Origin: Branchiostoma belcheri | Taxonomy: Eukaryota; Chordata; Leptocardii; Amphioxiformes; Branchiostomatidae | Direction of reading: 5' to 3' | NCBI RefSeq assembly: GCF_001625305.1 | Contig: NW_017804131.1 | Span: 1,819,674-1,883,673, forward strand | Length of the DNA stretch: 64,000 bases | In this document: positions 10,617 through 23,766 of the stretch, piece after piece | Layout of the letters: each line of letters begins with the position of its first letter | Position numbering within the stretch: the first letter of the stretch is position 1 | The notes under the pieces: generated by a model | Told to the model about the DNA's origin: nothing | The model's input: the letters and a program-made list of their open reading frames with translations, nothing else | The model's database searches: none | Position numbers and translations under genes: made by a program

Positions 10617-13600
10617 CGTGGTGCGGGCGCCTCACTACTGTATTGTGCCAGCTGCTTACAGGGCTACTATAAAGGGTTTGTACGGGCAGCTAGCGTTGGA
10701 TTCCTGCGAACGACGTACGCCCGGACCAGTCGACTTTGATCGGAAAAGAGGGGTTTCAGCGACGTCCCCGCATCGTCACACACTCACCGGCACGCTCTCG
10801 TTCCTCTGGACTTCATAATATGTAAAGAGCGTAAAAGACCTATGATCGCTTCAATCAAGTAGGTTGACGACGCCTAGGGCGGGTCCACACGCTCGATCCA
10901 GCAGGCAGAAAAATAATCCCCCGTGAAATGAACCTCCGATGCAGATAGGTTACTAGAGAGAAATCGCTGACTGGTGTTTCGAATAGTCAACACAAACGCA
11001 GCCAGAAATACGACAGGCCCCTTCTGTACCGGGATGTCGAAGTGTGCGCGAAGTCCATTGATCGCGCAGATCTATCTTAATTGGGTTTGGCTGTCCGGAG
11101 GAGTAGGACCGTCTTGGGGCAGGGCTGCATTTGCGTGGTTAGTTGTGACAGAGATGTATCACGTATAAAACCTACATGCATCAAGGAGGCTGGTGGGTCG
11201 GCGGCCGCGCGTACTCAAACAAAGTGTCCCGGGTTGGTGGGAAGACGGCAGCCACGCAGGACGTACAGCGCGAACCACTTCCCGTGCTGCCCGCCTGGTG
11301 CCGCGCCAGTCGCCAGACCAGCCGGCGCCGGGAACTCTGGGAACGGCCAACTCCACCTCCTCTCTGTGCGGAATATGGAAAATTTAAGTGCACATATTTA
11401 TGACATGATGTGTAGGTGTGAAGTGCACTCACGCACGGTCACACTCTCCATCCTCATCTCTACAGATAGCATTTGATTTTTATAGGTTCAGATAAAACAT
11501 TCAGTCATTTACAACTTGTGCAAGTTATGGGCTTTCGATTCAGGGAGGTCTGCCCCGTAGAAATGATATGGGTATCATTTTCCATTTCGTATGCATTCTG
11601 TAACCTTCTAGTCTGGTGTTTGATTGCTGTGTACATGGGTGTCTTGGCATCTTTTAATATCTTGCGCAGCACATAGTGATATTTCTTCCTGACTGCAAGC
11701 ACGATGCCACCAGGAAAAATAACACCCCATCTGGTATAATATTTTCAGGAGAGATGATAGCTTTGCTAGCAACGACGGACTATATATACTTCCACCTTCA
11801 ATTGCGTGGGCTATACTGCGCACATTTTATCATTTTTTCAAGCACGCTGCCATTACTATCATATCGAAGAAACATCGCCATGTTTGATAAAACTGACTCC
11901 CAAGATCAAAGGCATTCCTTGGCAATATGAAGAATGAACTGATGGTGAAATATGCAAAATAACAGAATTATCTGAAGCAGTTCTGGTCATGTGAATAGAG
12001 CTATATGTCACAAAATCTGGAGCCCGAAAACACGCCACTGCATCACACTCTGACTGAGCGTACATGCAGGAAGGATGTGATTTTAATCAACTCCTTCAGA
12101 TATAACCCCCAACTCTCATCCGCGCATCTTAATAAAGATTTCGCCCTGGGGATATTTGTTCTTGCAATAAAAACACTGACCTCGTGCCCGCTGGAGAAAG
12201 CCTATCGCTACCCGCAAGACCCCTGCCGGTGAAATACACACCTTTCTATGTCTTAGTCCCGCGGAAATGGGCAAACATGGACCATTTACTCCTGATAGGA
12301 TCGGCGGGGGGCTGTTTGAACTGACCACCAGTAACCTTCAGAAACCGTGGGATATGTTTCTTCTTTTTTAGGAGTGAAGTTAAGATCAACTCTTGTCCTC
12401 AGTGCTGAATTTGAACCCTGGATGATATAAAACACAGACACAGTGTCTCATATCATCCACCGATAAATCATGTGTACACGTAATGGATCTAACCCTGTTA
12501 GCTGCTTATTATAATCCATTGAAAGCGTTCTCATATAAAATTGTGTCCGTTCATGTAGGGGTGTATCGATCTGACAGATGATGAGGTCCCCTCTATGTGT
12601 ACAGTGTGGTTTTACTGCTATTTATGTGTTGACAACAGAAAATACGAGCAGACAGGCGTACAATGTAGTTGGCAAGATGAACGTGACAGCCATTTTCAAA
12701 CAAATAGCATTAGGAACATCAAACGAGCAATGCATCAATCGCCCATCAAGACCTTTTATGCCATTATTTACTCAACATACCTGATAGACACAAACACACA
12801 AACATGAATATAGGCATTTGTATTCGATCGTGCATCAGATATACTGAATGTGTCTGTAGTTCTTAACAAAGGCGTAAAACATGTCAACAGAAGACAATGA
12901 ACAATGAATCAGTGAACAAAATCAAGTGACAAACTTTACAGTAGACTCAATGTATCATCACAAGTATTGACACAACTCAGAGAAAATATCAAGATATTAC
13001 GAATGGACCGAAGGAAGTTTGGTGTACATGCACTGCACTAAGCTTCATCCATCAATGGCAAACGAAGATTACACAATCCTTCTGCTCCTGAGAAAGGCAG
13101 GTTTTCATTATTCTGCAGCCGACCTGTTGTGTGCTCCACTACCTCCGCTCCATGGTGCATCTCAGCAGAACCGTACTGGCCGGGTACATCCCACCGTAAT
13201 CATGTGTAATTTTTCATTCTGCTGCGTTTTAATACCGGCAACTGGTTCGCATAAAGGTTGCAGTTGAATTGTGGTACATATTACTTTTCCCGCGGAGGTG
13301 TTATCCGCCACTCCCAAACGTGGGCAATGGCATCAGCGGCGCCCATAATAGCCCGGCAGTCAAGGGTAGAACGGCAATAAAAGGGAGAAAAGACAAATAC
13401 ACGGTCTGAAGGGACGAAACGTGATCAGTTAATTCAGGCTGCAACTGATCCTTTCATGAATAAATTCTTCTGTTGTTCATTTGTTTCCCATCTCGGCAGG
13501 CGAAGGATTTTCGTTAGGTGTTTGCTTCAGGTAGTAAGGTCATCGCGGTCACACCATTACACAGGTAGTTGAGATAATTTTCCCAGAGCAAAGCATAGTT

Positions 13601-13771
13601 AGTGTGCATACATAATGCAGCTAAAGATCAAGGTTAAACCGACGTCTAAAAACACCAATATATTATTGGATTAGTCTTGTGCTGTCGACTTACAGCACCG
13701 AATACCTACAAAGCTTAATTGATAACAAATGCTAAATTTCAGCGAGTGCCGACATGTTACAGCTTTTCTTG
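10617..13771. other. Upstream region of left-hand gene, no assigned exon
   Basis: The stretch 10690-11380 is GC- and CpG-rich and open in several frames on both strands (up to 131 codons at 11081-11476 on the plus strand). None of these frames resembles a known protein. It is more likely a promoter or CpG-rich segment than a gene. From 11.5 to 13.7 kb the sequence is AT-richer and shows nothing I can support. Confidence 0.4.
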
Positions 13772-14035
13772 CTATAATAAATTCATTATTCTCCGTATAG
13801 ATGGGTCTTTTGTTCCAGAATTGATAAGCGTAAAGGAAAATTCCTGGAAACCTGGGATATCACTGAAAATGCAGCACCATAAAATGCCATAGGTGAACGC
13901 GTCTAAGCCTTTCTCATTAAAAGTAACATCCATGACAGTTCCTCCTCGTTCCCAACCGCTGCGAGGGATTTCGTTAAGAACCTCAGCAAGGAATGGCAGA
14001 TCAGAAGGCATTACCGCCCCCGCCTGTGTAACATC
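13772..14035 (-). pseudogene. Possible protein-kinase C-lobe fragment
   Basis: A minus-strand open frame of about 85 codons contains F-L-A-E-V-L-N-E followed some 30 residues later by E-K-G-L-D-A-F-T-Y-G-I-L. In protein kinases the activation-loop end (APEVL) is followed by D-V-x-S-x-G-I-L (subdomains VIII and IX), and the spacing is about right. The APE proline is missing and the flanking kinase motifs (HRD, DFG) are not visible nearby, so this is at best an isolated exon or a decayed copy. A possible acceptor (TTACACAG) sits at its 5' end. The match is by eye only and could be coincidence. Confidence 0.25.
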
Positions 14036-17000
14036 TTAATTGTCTCACTCCATGCAAATAAGGGGAGATCTTGGAGCGTAACATATTTTCAAAGCAGATA
14101 GATTTTCCCGTGTAAAATCTATCAGACGCACAGGAAATATTAAAGCAACCTGACCTCATCTGATATGACCAACTGCGCAGCAATCTCTAACAACTATCAG
14201 GAGTTCAGCCGACTCATCTGGACAAAGTCGACATTAGGCCTGATGGTAGCCTTCATGAATTTTTCCTTTTGATTCTGGAAACAAAAGAGCATCCTTTAAT
14301 CCCCCTCCTTTCGGATGTACTTTGTGAGGAGGTTTGATCATCGGGGTAACCCTCATCATGTTGAAAGAATGGGGTCATTGTACGGGAATCGCTTTTGTTC
14401 TCTCTGAATATATATAGATACAATATGTCAAACGTTGTTTCTAGAGATATTTGGGCACAGGTCCCACAAATAAGACAGCATGCTAGCAGCAAGACCGGTA
14501 TATGTCAATCAATTCGTTGATCCTGTAGAAGAAGTTTCTAGCTAACTTGGCAACGGTTGGCACACGGCGAAGATGCCGTGACAAATTGTATCCAGGAGAA
14601 GAAATTAAAAAGAATACCTGAGACGTCTGGAACTGAAGTGTCTCGGAAATATGCAGTGAAGCAGCAACGCCGTAATTACCAAATATATGAAGACAGAAGT
14701 GCCTCTCAGTCTTGTAGCATCAAAGAGAAAATTAAACCTTTCAATGCGGAACATATTTCGTTATTAGTACAACCCCCAGCCCTGGTAATTGTTGCATGAT
14801 GAAGAAAAGTTAATGGGACCCAAGGGAAGTTATGGAATAAATGATAACGGTTTGTATAACCCTCACATCTGTCACTCACTATACCGGGGAATGGGCAGGC
14901 CTTAATGAGGTGAGCCTCCGTTATCCTCGTGCATGACAGTTGGATTAACATAGTTGAAAGTAATTAATCAACGTGCAGCTTATATAAGCTTTGAGAAATT
15001 GCCACCTGTTCTGATACACACGACTTCAAACATCGTGTTAGTTCCAGAAGTAATTAGGTTCGTGGAACATCCATAAATAATTATGATGGTCTGAATCTAA
15101 ATACAGAGATAATTACTCCTGTCACTATCGGTTTTTAAGACTCAAGTTGGTGAGTGAAATAAGTACGGAATAAGTGCATTTACTTGTTGAATACTACCTT
15201 GGTGTGATATTCGAGAATTTTCCAATATTTGTTATTTGGGTCAAGAACATGATCCAGGCGGCTTCTTTTGACCCGTCCGCCATCGGACTAATTGACAGCA
15301 ATATCATTACTTTAGAACGACAGGAGGCTTAACCCATAATCCAGGCCGTAGGTCAATGATACCTTTACAAATCGTTTGTCGTGGAATATAGATGCCCCGC
15401 ACCTCTTTCTGAGACCGTGAAACACTCTGCATTCAAAGGAGCTCTTCCGCCAGAAGATACAGCAGCAAAAAGTAGTCCTTGGTGCATAAATTATTGATTT
15501 GACCTTGACAGGGAACATAAAAGTGATTAGAACCATCCCCTTGCCATCTGATATCTTTCTTCACGGCACCTCCTTTTCCCCCAACTCAATCTTTCAACAT
15601 GAAAGCCCCTCGGGCAAGTACACCACTCAAGATTGTCTGCTCCCTGGCAGCTTCATGCAAAGCAGATCTATGTTTTATTCCCTAGCTGTCAGCGTGATTT
15701 TATGTGTGAGATCAGTGTTTACTCTTCTCTTGCCGAGAGATTGTACTCTGAGGCTTTGCTGACACCGGGCACGTTCATAAGAGTTGACTTACTCTTCATG
15801 TTGTACATACCATGACTCAGAGGGTTCCATCTGATGCACCACAGTGCGTCCCCGTGAATATGGACTATGACACATGGTACCTCCAGGGATGAAGTATTAA
15901 GGGGCAAGATGAACGTGCTAGTGCTCTTTATCATTAGTCTGTGACCAGTGAGATTTAGTTCTTAGTAAGGGCCTTTGCTCTGCCCTCCTGGCGAAGTTGA
16001 TTCCCAAGATCTGATCTGGAGAGCAGCCATGAAGTTTGGAACGATATTGCCAAGTGAATGACATATCTAATGCCACCATTTATGTTTCGAAATGCTGTTA
16101 GCGTTGCTACATACGCCCATGTCAGAATACTGGAGGTTCCATATGTGACACAACAACGGAGAGGTGAGGCAAGATTGGTGACTTGGTATCCATTTACTGT
16201 ATGATGTTGCGCTAATGCATGTTATTCGTTGCCCCGGAGTTCAATGCCGAACTGAAGGGGAATACTAGCGCTGAACCGAATCCAGCGATGGTTTACTGTT
16301 GTGAAAAAGGTAACGACTTTTGCATGCAGTCTGAGAACTGTGTGTTTTGCAGATAAAACTATCAAAAACTAACTTGATGTCTCATTAACCAATGAAAGAT
16401 AAGACCTAGCCTGATGAGGATCACCCAGTGTAGACTCAGCAGAGTAATGCCATGGGATTTGTGATAACGACATCTTCCAAACATGCTTCGAATGTTCAAA
16501 ATCACAACTAAAACGCAGCATGTAGATAAGGTATCTATTAAAAGGTGTGGTCATGGATGCCTTTTAGTTGCGTACATGATCCATCACACGATAGCAGTTT
16601 GAAGAAGAGGAAGAAACGGAGAGAATACATCAAGATCACAATCGCCATGTAAACTAACACCAACGCAGAGTCCCGCGCCCACACACATATACGTGATCTG
16701 GCTGTTAGAAAGAATGGAACCCAACGTGTAGTTTTTTGTTTTATGTGCTTTGTAATATTCGCACTCTAGCTTGTTGAAATTAAATGCATAGAACAGCAAT
16801 CTCAACCGCTGCGATATTGTGTGTTCACCCGCATCTATCTTGCTTTGGGCAGCCAAAAGCATCTTTGGCGTAATGGATTTCCGAATGGCAACCTGAGGCA
16901 AAGTTCAATTTTTGATGCCTATCAATCGAGGACGTAGGGAGGAGAATATGTACAAGTGGAAGAGACACGACTGGGCCTTAAATGACAGCGTATCTATCAA

Positions 17001-17422
17001 TGACAGATCCGGAGCCAAGTTAATTTGAGGAGGTCAATCGACTCGCTTTTCTGCACAATATTTAATATCTTAGCATTCTGGACGCGGGCGTCCTCAACAC
17101 TTGTGACATCTAATCTATCTTACACAATCTAACAAACGCGTAAATGTACAGCAAACTATACTGCCTTTGATTACCGTACAGTACAATGAACTGCGCAATG
17201 AGTTAACACATTAAATTCATATACATGTCGCAAATCTTTACACTTGACACCGATTGATTACTTGTACAGAAACAAATCCGCAGACATGGACCCCTCCCCT
17301 GTGTCAAATATACATTCCAATGGATCACATCGACCAAGTCATCGTCAGAAATGACCGTGAAGGTCCTTCAAGGCATATCGCTTATCATGTCGCCCATAAG
17401 CCACCCCATACTTCCTCTCTAG
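14036..17422. other. Non-coding stretch
   Basis: Only short open frames occur, none with recognisable domains or paired splice sites. I see no repeat or RNA structure that I can name. Upstream exons of the plus-strand gene ending at 17594 should lie in this stretch or further left, but were not identified. Confidence 0.4.
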
Positions 17423-17594
17423 GCAAAGTGTCTCCTCCGCGGCTTACACTTCGTTTGTCACCTGGCCCTCGTGGATCGACTTTATTCCCCCAGATGAATA
17501 CTCTATACCAGATGATGCCGCCGTTAATTCTAGTATTTCATCACCCAGATTGAATAACGGTATTCAGCAGAACAGAGAGGCGACCTTTCTTTGA
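17423..17594 (+). CDS. Terminal exon of an unidentified plus-strand gene
   Basis: A strong acceptor (CATACTTCCTCTCTAG) is followed by a frame that starts with the last base of a codon and runs 56 codons plus stop. The peptide contains F-V-T-W-P-S-W-I-D-F-I-P-P-D-E-Y and later acidic, Asn/Ser-rich sequence, and ends N-R-E-A-T-F-L. The composition looks like a cytoplasmic tail, and the last residues T-F-L fit a class I PDZ-binding motif (S/T-x-hydrophobic). Two other frames are also partly open but have less protein-like composition. The upstream exons and the protein family are unknown. It lies opposite the possible 3' end of the right-hand IgSF gene; ATTAAA near 18178 could serve as polyadenylation signal. 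Confidence 0.5.
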
Positions 17595-17852
17595 TAGTGG
17601 ACGACATTGGATCCTTCGACGCTGTCGTAACAATGTCGCGGGTTAATCGTGATCGACGATGGTTGCAAACTTTTGCCTTGATATCAAAGAGGATTCTTGG
17701 GCATGAAACTTTTATCTCTGCATCGCAATCTCTTAATGTGGTCCGGAGAGCGGATTTCCTCCGACACACCGCCAGCGGGAAGGGATGAGCAAGAAGCGGT
17801 GAACTCGATTACTCAAGTTTGTCACCAAAGATCGGTTTAGCCTTCGCTCCTG

Positions 17853-17899
17853 TCAATATTCACGAGATCCACGAAGTCCATCTTCATGCACTCCAGTTG
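17853..17899 (-). CDS. Candidate tail exon C of right-hand IgSF gene
   Basis: After a good minus-strand acceptor (ATTCTGCCCCAG) the phase expected from the SH3 exon gives 15 residues, beginning A-T-G-V-H-E-D-G and ending S-R-E-Y, then TGA. A second frame from the same acceptor is open for 19 codons with a protein-like sequence containing M-K-M-D-F-V-D-L-V. The acceptor is real-looking; which transcript uses it is unknown. An AATAAA on the minus strand lies near 17481. Confidence 0.25.
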
Positions 17900-18431
17900 C
17901 TGGGGCAGAATAAGTTGCAGGCGGTATCACACTACTATCAACTACAATCGCATTTTAACTCCGACAGCGAGAAATCTTCAACAGTCTGCAGCTGCATCCA
18001 GAGAGTCTCTGTTCATCAGGTCCAGCCAATGACAGCAAAAGTCTCAGAATCTCGTCTCACTAACAGAATCAGCGGTAGAGACGCTTGTCTATCGGCAATC
18101 TTCCTTGTGCACATGTGGCAGAGCAAATTGTATTGATCCAGAAGGTCCTTTTGCACTGCTTTAATGGATTGTTTTTCAATTAAAACCAATCATTATGATA
18201 GATTCATGGAATCAGTCAGAGTCTTTTCATTAATCATATAATATATAGGGCATATCCGGCTGCAGAACAGTTCAGAAACTCCTGACGTTGCCGTGTTTTG
18301 GACAAGTCAAGTTCTGCAGGATTTGAAATATGCGCGGTGTTCCAGGCGTTTTAGGCTTGGATTTGGTTCAACTGGCACGGAACGACATGGAACCGCCGGC
18401 AGGTCCCGGGGTAAATGTCAATTCATTCGGT

Positions 18432-18508
18432 TCACATGCTGCATTTGGCGGGAGAGGCGACGATGTCATCCATACTTTGGTAGATCATTTCCAACTTCAT
18501 GGTGGACG
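18432..18508 (-). CDS. Candidate tail exon B of right-hand IgSF gene
   Basis: An excellent minus-strand acceptor (TTTGTCTCCCTTTCAG) is followed by 77 nt ending in TGA. With the one base left by the SH3 exon the frame reads A-S-T-M-K-L-E-M-I-Y-Q-S-M-D-D-I-V and ends K-C-S-M. It contains a Y-x-x-M motif of the type bound by PI3-kinase p85 SH2 domains. ATTAAA on the minus strand near 18160 could be its polyadenylation signal. It competes with the nearer candidate at 23766-23606; both could be used as alternative ends. Confidence 0.35.
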
Positions 18509-21500
18509 CTGAAAGGGAGACAAAGAATTGGGCGTAAGTCATCTTGCGCCTGAAGCTTTCAACAGCTATAAGTCAAAACAAGCCAGTAAAAAGGTCGTTA
18601 ATGGCGGGTAAGTAGAGCGTCGCGTGGAATAACTGATGGCGTAGGCAGACGACTCCGCTAGTCATGAATCGCAATTAAGTTTGAATCCATGGACATAACG
18701 GCTGATATCAGCCTCAATCAAATCATTGATCCACGCTGCAACTGGCGACTCTCCAGTTGTGCAAGGCTACCACTCACCCGTACATTTAGCGTGGTTTAGG
18801 GCGGGCGAGAGACCGATGACTCTGACCTTGTGTAATGCACTATGAAAGTAATATTACCAAATTCGATTTTAAATTATTATGCACATTATCGAATGGCATT
18901 ATCGCAGTCTTTACATTGATTTGTAATAATCACTGAACGGAAAAACAATTTGGACACATAAATGTTATGTGTTTAGTAATAAAATCCTTTAAGTATCTGA
19001 TAAATTTTAGATTGTTGGTTAACCCAATAATGCGATGAGCGTAGATTTGTATTTAGATCCAGGATTGAAAAGGACGCAGCGAAATCGTCATGCCGGTGAC
19101 AAAGTAAACATAGAGGTTCTACTTAATAGTTTCTACTTTGCTTTCAACAACTCATAACATTCAAATATTGCTACATGTACAAACCTTTTTGTTAGAATAC
19201 AATCGGTTTTTGTAGTATCTTAGTATGTCAGTCCTGTAGGTCTTTGTATATATATTTGTTCACCCGTTCATCGATTAATTTTTGTATTTGATTTTTACAT
19301 GTTTATTCGTACTTTGCTTGTCCCATGTATTATGTATTGTCTTATGTGTTGGTGGCGACATGAATATAAGTGTAACTTGAGTGTGTCGTCACCATGTTTT
19401 ATCAATATAATTATGTTTCCAAAACAAAACAAAAGTACAAAACAAAACAAAACTAAAGAGATGTAGATCACGACGAGGCAACTATATATACTTCAGAACT
19501 GTCGATTTGAACGGATATGACCTATTTCTCTAGACAGCTTTACCGAAATAACGATATCTCCCTAACGGAAGCATGGTATTTTCTGTGGGGGTGACAGATG
19601 ATGTGATAAAACCTGCATTTTACCATAAAAAGCAAAGTGAGATAAGGTTTGGCGGTTACTCTTCTGTCCTCTCTTATCGAGTTCCCAAAGGTCTATCATT
19701 TTTGTGGAGCGATATGTCGTATAAACGATCTGCCGTGTGTTTAATCAAGTCTTGGTCTGGAAAAACTTTATCATGAAAACGCATTAAGCATTCATATAGA
19801 CGACGAGCCACTTTGTAATGTGTTGATTCATTTATTTGATTCGTCATTATACCCGTCAAAATACACGTCTGCGTATTTTGCATAGCCCTTAAGGCATTTA
19901 CGTGTAGCAACTTCGTGTTCTCTAATAAGATTGAAGAAGTGGGATTTGTTTCTCAGAAAAGTCCGTGTGCCGAATGAAATGAAGGAATACATAGAGGTGA
20001 AATACCATCGAGAGCAGGAACCTAAAATGTATTCCACTTCTGGAATTATCTAACGGAACGTGCATCATTGTATGTGGAGCATTTATCAGAGTCTCAAATG
20101 TTTTTATGCTTGTCAGAGAAACTGTCCCTATACTCCAATTTAGACAGTCTTGTCACATGTGCACGGATGGCTATGTTAACCTGAAATGGTGGAATCATGT
20201 GGAAACGACGTAATTGCACCAGCTATTCACGGGCTTTCTGATGTAGGCGCCGGGGGAATTGTAGCTGCAGTCCCAATTTGTGCATTTGCTGATTGTAACC
20301 TGGTAACGTAGAGTCTAGTCAGAACGTCTGATATACTTTGTCCCACATGCAGGTCACGCATACACTATGTCGTAATAACGGTGGGGTAACAGCTAGCTAG
20401 CACGATACGGAATGCACTATTTCACCTATGTATCCAGGGCTTATCATAAGAAAATGATATAACAAGACAAACGTATTAGAAACTCGTAAGCCTGTAGCAG
20501 ATTACCCAATGGCAGAACCAAAGAAGCGCGATGAAACAAAATAATACAACGGGATATTTGGTGCAGGTAGTGCTTAGATGTAGAATTTTAAAGCAATAAC
20601 GTGATAGCTAGCTGAAATAGTCCACCGTAAAATAGCATAGGTAGGTCATTGAGTGAGAAGTATTGAGGACGAAGAGCACAGACTGTGAAATTATCCAATC
20701 TTTACGATTCTTAAACTTTGGACTTCAAGTTGTTGGATTGCTCACATGTGGTAGAGAACGATATCGTGCGCTGGGATTATTGAGTTCTATAATAACATAT
20801 CATACTGACTGGAGCCGCTCTCCGCCCTGCAAATGCAGGTAAGGTTACCGCGGTAATGAAAATTTGGGACCTCTACAGCTTCAGAATTTAGATTTTCAAC
20901 ATGTTGCTGGACTGTATTAGTAGTTTTTGAACAGTAATGTACTGTAAGAGTATTATCATCTTTCAATACTCAAGTGAGACACGGGTAATAAGATCCTATC
21001 ATGGCAAATTGCTAAAAGGCGACCCAAAATAATGTGTCTGAGACCCTTGTGCCACACGTGGTCAGCGTGACGATCAGTTCAGGTTAGCTTTTGTCCATAG
21101 AAACAAGAGATAAGTAGGCATGTTGCACACAGAATATCTCAGTATGTGCAGCCGTCGAGATACCGAAGCTCTATGTAAGTCTGGCACTAGCAAGCTGCAT
21201 ATACGAACCAAGCTCATTTTGGACATTCTTTATACTTCTGTGCCAACTATTTATTGTGAATCTTCTCTTAAAGTTATCTTTGACATCGGTTCAGTTCATT
21301 AGACTGACTTCATCTGGGGGTTTTACCCATTGCTTTATACTCAGGAATTAGCTGTCAGCCCGGTTTCCCACAGGTGAATGTGATGGTCTTACAGGATTTT
21401 CGTGATTGACTTTTACAATGCCTAGAACGTTCTAAAGCTTATCAAAGAATTCCGCCCACTCTTTTGAATTTCATCTGGTTATAGAGCATTTATACACAGG

Positions 21501-23605
21501 TCGGTGAACTTGCCAAAGAGTTTCAGGAGTTTGCAGGGGATGGCTAGTACCATGTCCAATGCCTTCGACAAAACTACTATTATTACCATTACCATGAGCA
21601 AATTCTTACGCTACCCCCTGTTTGTATTGATTTCAATACCATATCCATCAGCTATACTCTGCAGTACAGCAAAATATAGAAAATCAATAATGTTCCTTTC
21701 AAAATATATATAATCTGCTGCTCTAAGAATAAAGATTTATTGCTTATGTAATTAGTAACAAAACAAAATCCGAAACAAATAGGCAAGATTCTTTGATTGC
21801 AGGACAGCACTACCAATGACAGTGCTTGGAGAAGATTCATATTGATGCAAAACTAATGTGCATAGACTTTTAGATGTATTAGCGGCATTTTTAGTATCTT
21901 TTGCTCTTTACTACTGATAAGGGATACAAGCGGATTTCAAATTAGTTAATCCTACCTGCTCTTTAAGTGAACAGATTCCGACGATCAGCGCACTGGGATG
22001 TTCATGCATCTATTAGAATACAAAGGTCAAATATGACATGAAAGTAAGTATTATGAGCATCTGGCCCAATATTCAATATTTAGGGATTATAAAGGGGATT
22101 ACCGAAAAGCTGGATAATATTACTTTTCCGTACGAAGCCTCCTTGCTTTATGAGGTTTGCATATAGATATTGATTGGAAATATTGTTACGTGATGCAGTT
22201 ATTATCTAATATATAATAGACAAGTCATTACAGAAAAAATACATATCAAAGTGTACACAACTTCGTTGACACTATAGTTTTTACATGAAGATGTGTCCAG
22301 AATAATGATGGCGTTGTTCCATCACTATCCAGAACACATGGAGTTTATAAGGAGATGCTAATGACTATATGCATATTGATTTCCATGATGTACGATGTTT
22401 AACGTTTGGAACTGCACAATTTCGGAGTTGGATCTGGGTCAGTCAATGAAAACGGGCCATGGAGGGTCGATGGCCATTGATTTATCATTTAGGCGAAAAT
22501 TACAGAGAGATAAACATATAATTTACTTGATTCTATGGGCTTGGCTTCTAAAGACTGGCGATTTAACGAGCGCATCTGATAAATTCCCAGCTTAAGCACT
22601 AACGATGTTTCTTGATGTGAATACTACATACAGGAAGTAAAATAGGCCGCTTAGCTTGATATATTTACTGTCTTTTTGTTGTACACAAAGGCTACGATGG
22701 GTATTGAACCACGCCCCAGTTTTCAATGAAGGTATTGGAGTAAAATACATACGTAGATTCAATGCTCAATTAGTGACACGGCAGTGTTACATTAGCTTTT
22801 GGAAGACCTAGGTGGCAGATGCTTATCGGACACAAACCATCAACTAAACGACTCATTTGTCTTCCCACCTGAACAGCATGGCACGAGGAGAACAGACGTG
22901 AAGCTATTTCGCTTAGACGTATCTCTCTCTTCTGTGTACGATTCATCAAAAGAAAAGTACTTAATGCAATGAGATGACAACTTACTTAGTTACTTATTCC
23001 TATCAAATACAGATCTTCGCGAACTGACCCACAAATGTAAAAGAGTTAAGTAGTAAGAAAAGTCTGAATGCGATCAATTTAGGAGACTAGATCCGTACAC
23101 ACAAACGGAGTGAAGAGGGAATTTGCAGCTATGTAAATCATGGTGCTCAAAGTGCACGTCACACTTAAGGCCATTTAGATCCGTGGATAATAGACATTGA
23201 TGCTGGGCTTAGTGACGACAAAGACATCATCGCTCAGCCGCGTCAAGGTGACATTTGGCGACCTATCGCATGCGGCAGAAGAACTCAATGACAAGTCGTC
23301 GTATTTTAGAAAAAAGAGCTATTTCTTGCACATATTTCTTGAATAATGAACTGCTTGTTAGTCTTTATGTCACATTTCTATTCTGACAAGAGCTAAAGAC
23401 GGAGTGCTGAAAGAGTTTTTTCAGTGAAGATTTGTAGCTGGTACCAGCAGGACTCAAACAAGGATTTTTCTGACGTCCTGTAAGGCGGAAATACATGAAC
23501 ACTGCAGTGTGGTTTGCACAGAACTAATCTATCACATTGACACCTACACCATACACGTGGAGAGAAATCAGGTGTACATGCCATGTACTTTAATTACGTG
23601 AAGGT
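18509..23605. other. Non-coding stretch, probable intron or 3' flank
   Basis: AT-rich DNA with stop codons frequent in all frames. The only features I can point to are the LINE-tail-like segment and A-rich repeat at 19.2-19.45 kb. If tail exons B or C are used, this is intron of the right-hand IgSF gene. Confidence 0.4.
19190..19455 (+). mobile_element. Possible LINE 3' UTR remnant with A-rich tail
   Basis: A T-rich stretch with TTGCTTGTCCCATGTATT and a GTGGCGACATGAA/GTGTCGTCACCATG pair ends in a run of CAAAA units (19421-19452). This layout resembles 3' UTRs of L2/CR1-like LINEs, but no reverse-transcriptase frame is present next to it, so the assignment is tentative. Confidence 0.35.
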
Positions 23606-23766
23606 TTAAAGGATCTTGAATGAGATGCGAGGGAACGTGGAGTGATTGATTAGTTTAATCGTGCCTCCGTCAAACTGTGCCGGGGACGCCCAGCCGTGAA
23701 AGGAAGAGATTTCTCGATAAACAGGCTCCGGTGAGTGAAATAACAAATCTGTTTTCTCAATGCCCA
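23606..23766 (-). CDS. Candidate tail exon A of right-hand IgSF gene
   Basis: This is the first phase-compatible stop exon downstream of the SH3 exon, after an intron of 2293 nt. The acceptor (CAACTTGTCAATGTCAG) has a weak pyrimidine tract. G plus TG gives Val, then 52 residues to TAA at 23606. The peptide begins V-G-I-E-K-T-D-L-L and includes H-S-P-E-P-V-Y-R-E-I, a possible tyrosine phosphorylation or sorting site (Y-x-x-I), and ends in basic/hydrophobic sequence. ATTAAA on the minus strand at 23594-23589 could be a polyadenylation signal, though the 3' UTR would then be very short. With it the whole coding region is 544 codons including stop. Confidence 0.5.

Noticed and set aside
11081-11476. 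Plus-strand open frame of 131 codons in CpG-rich DNA
   Set aside because: Four or more frames on both strands are open here at once, which points to base composition rather than a gene; no domain seen.
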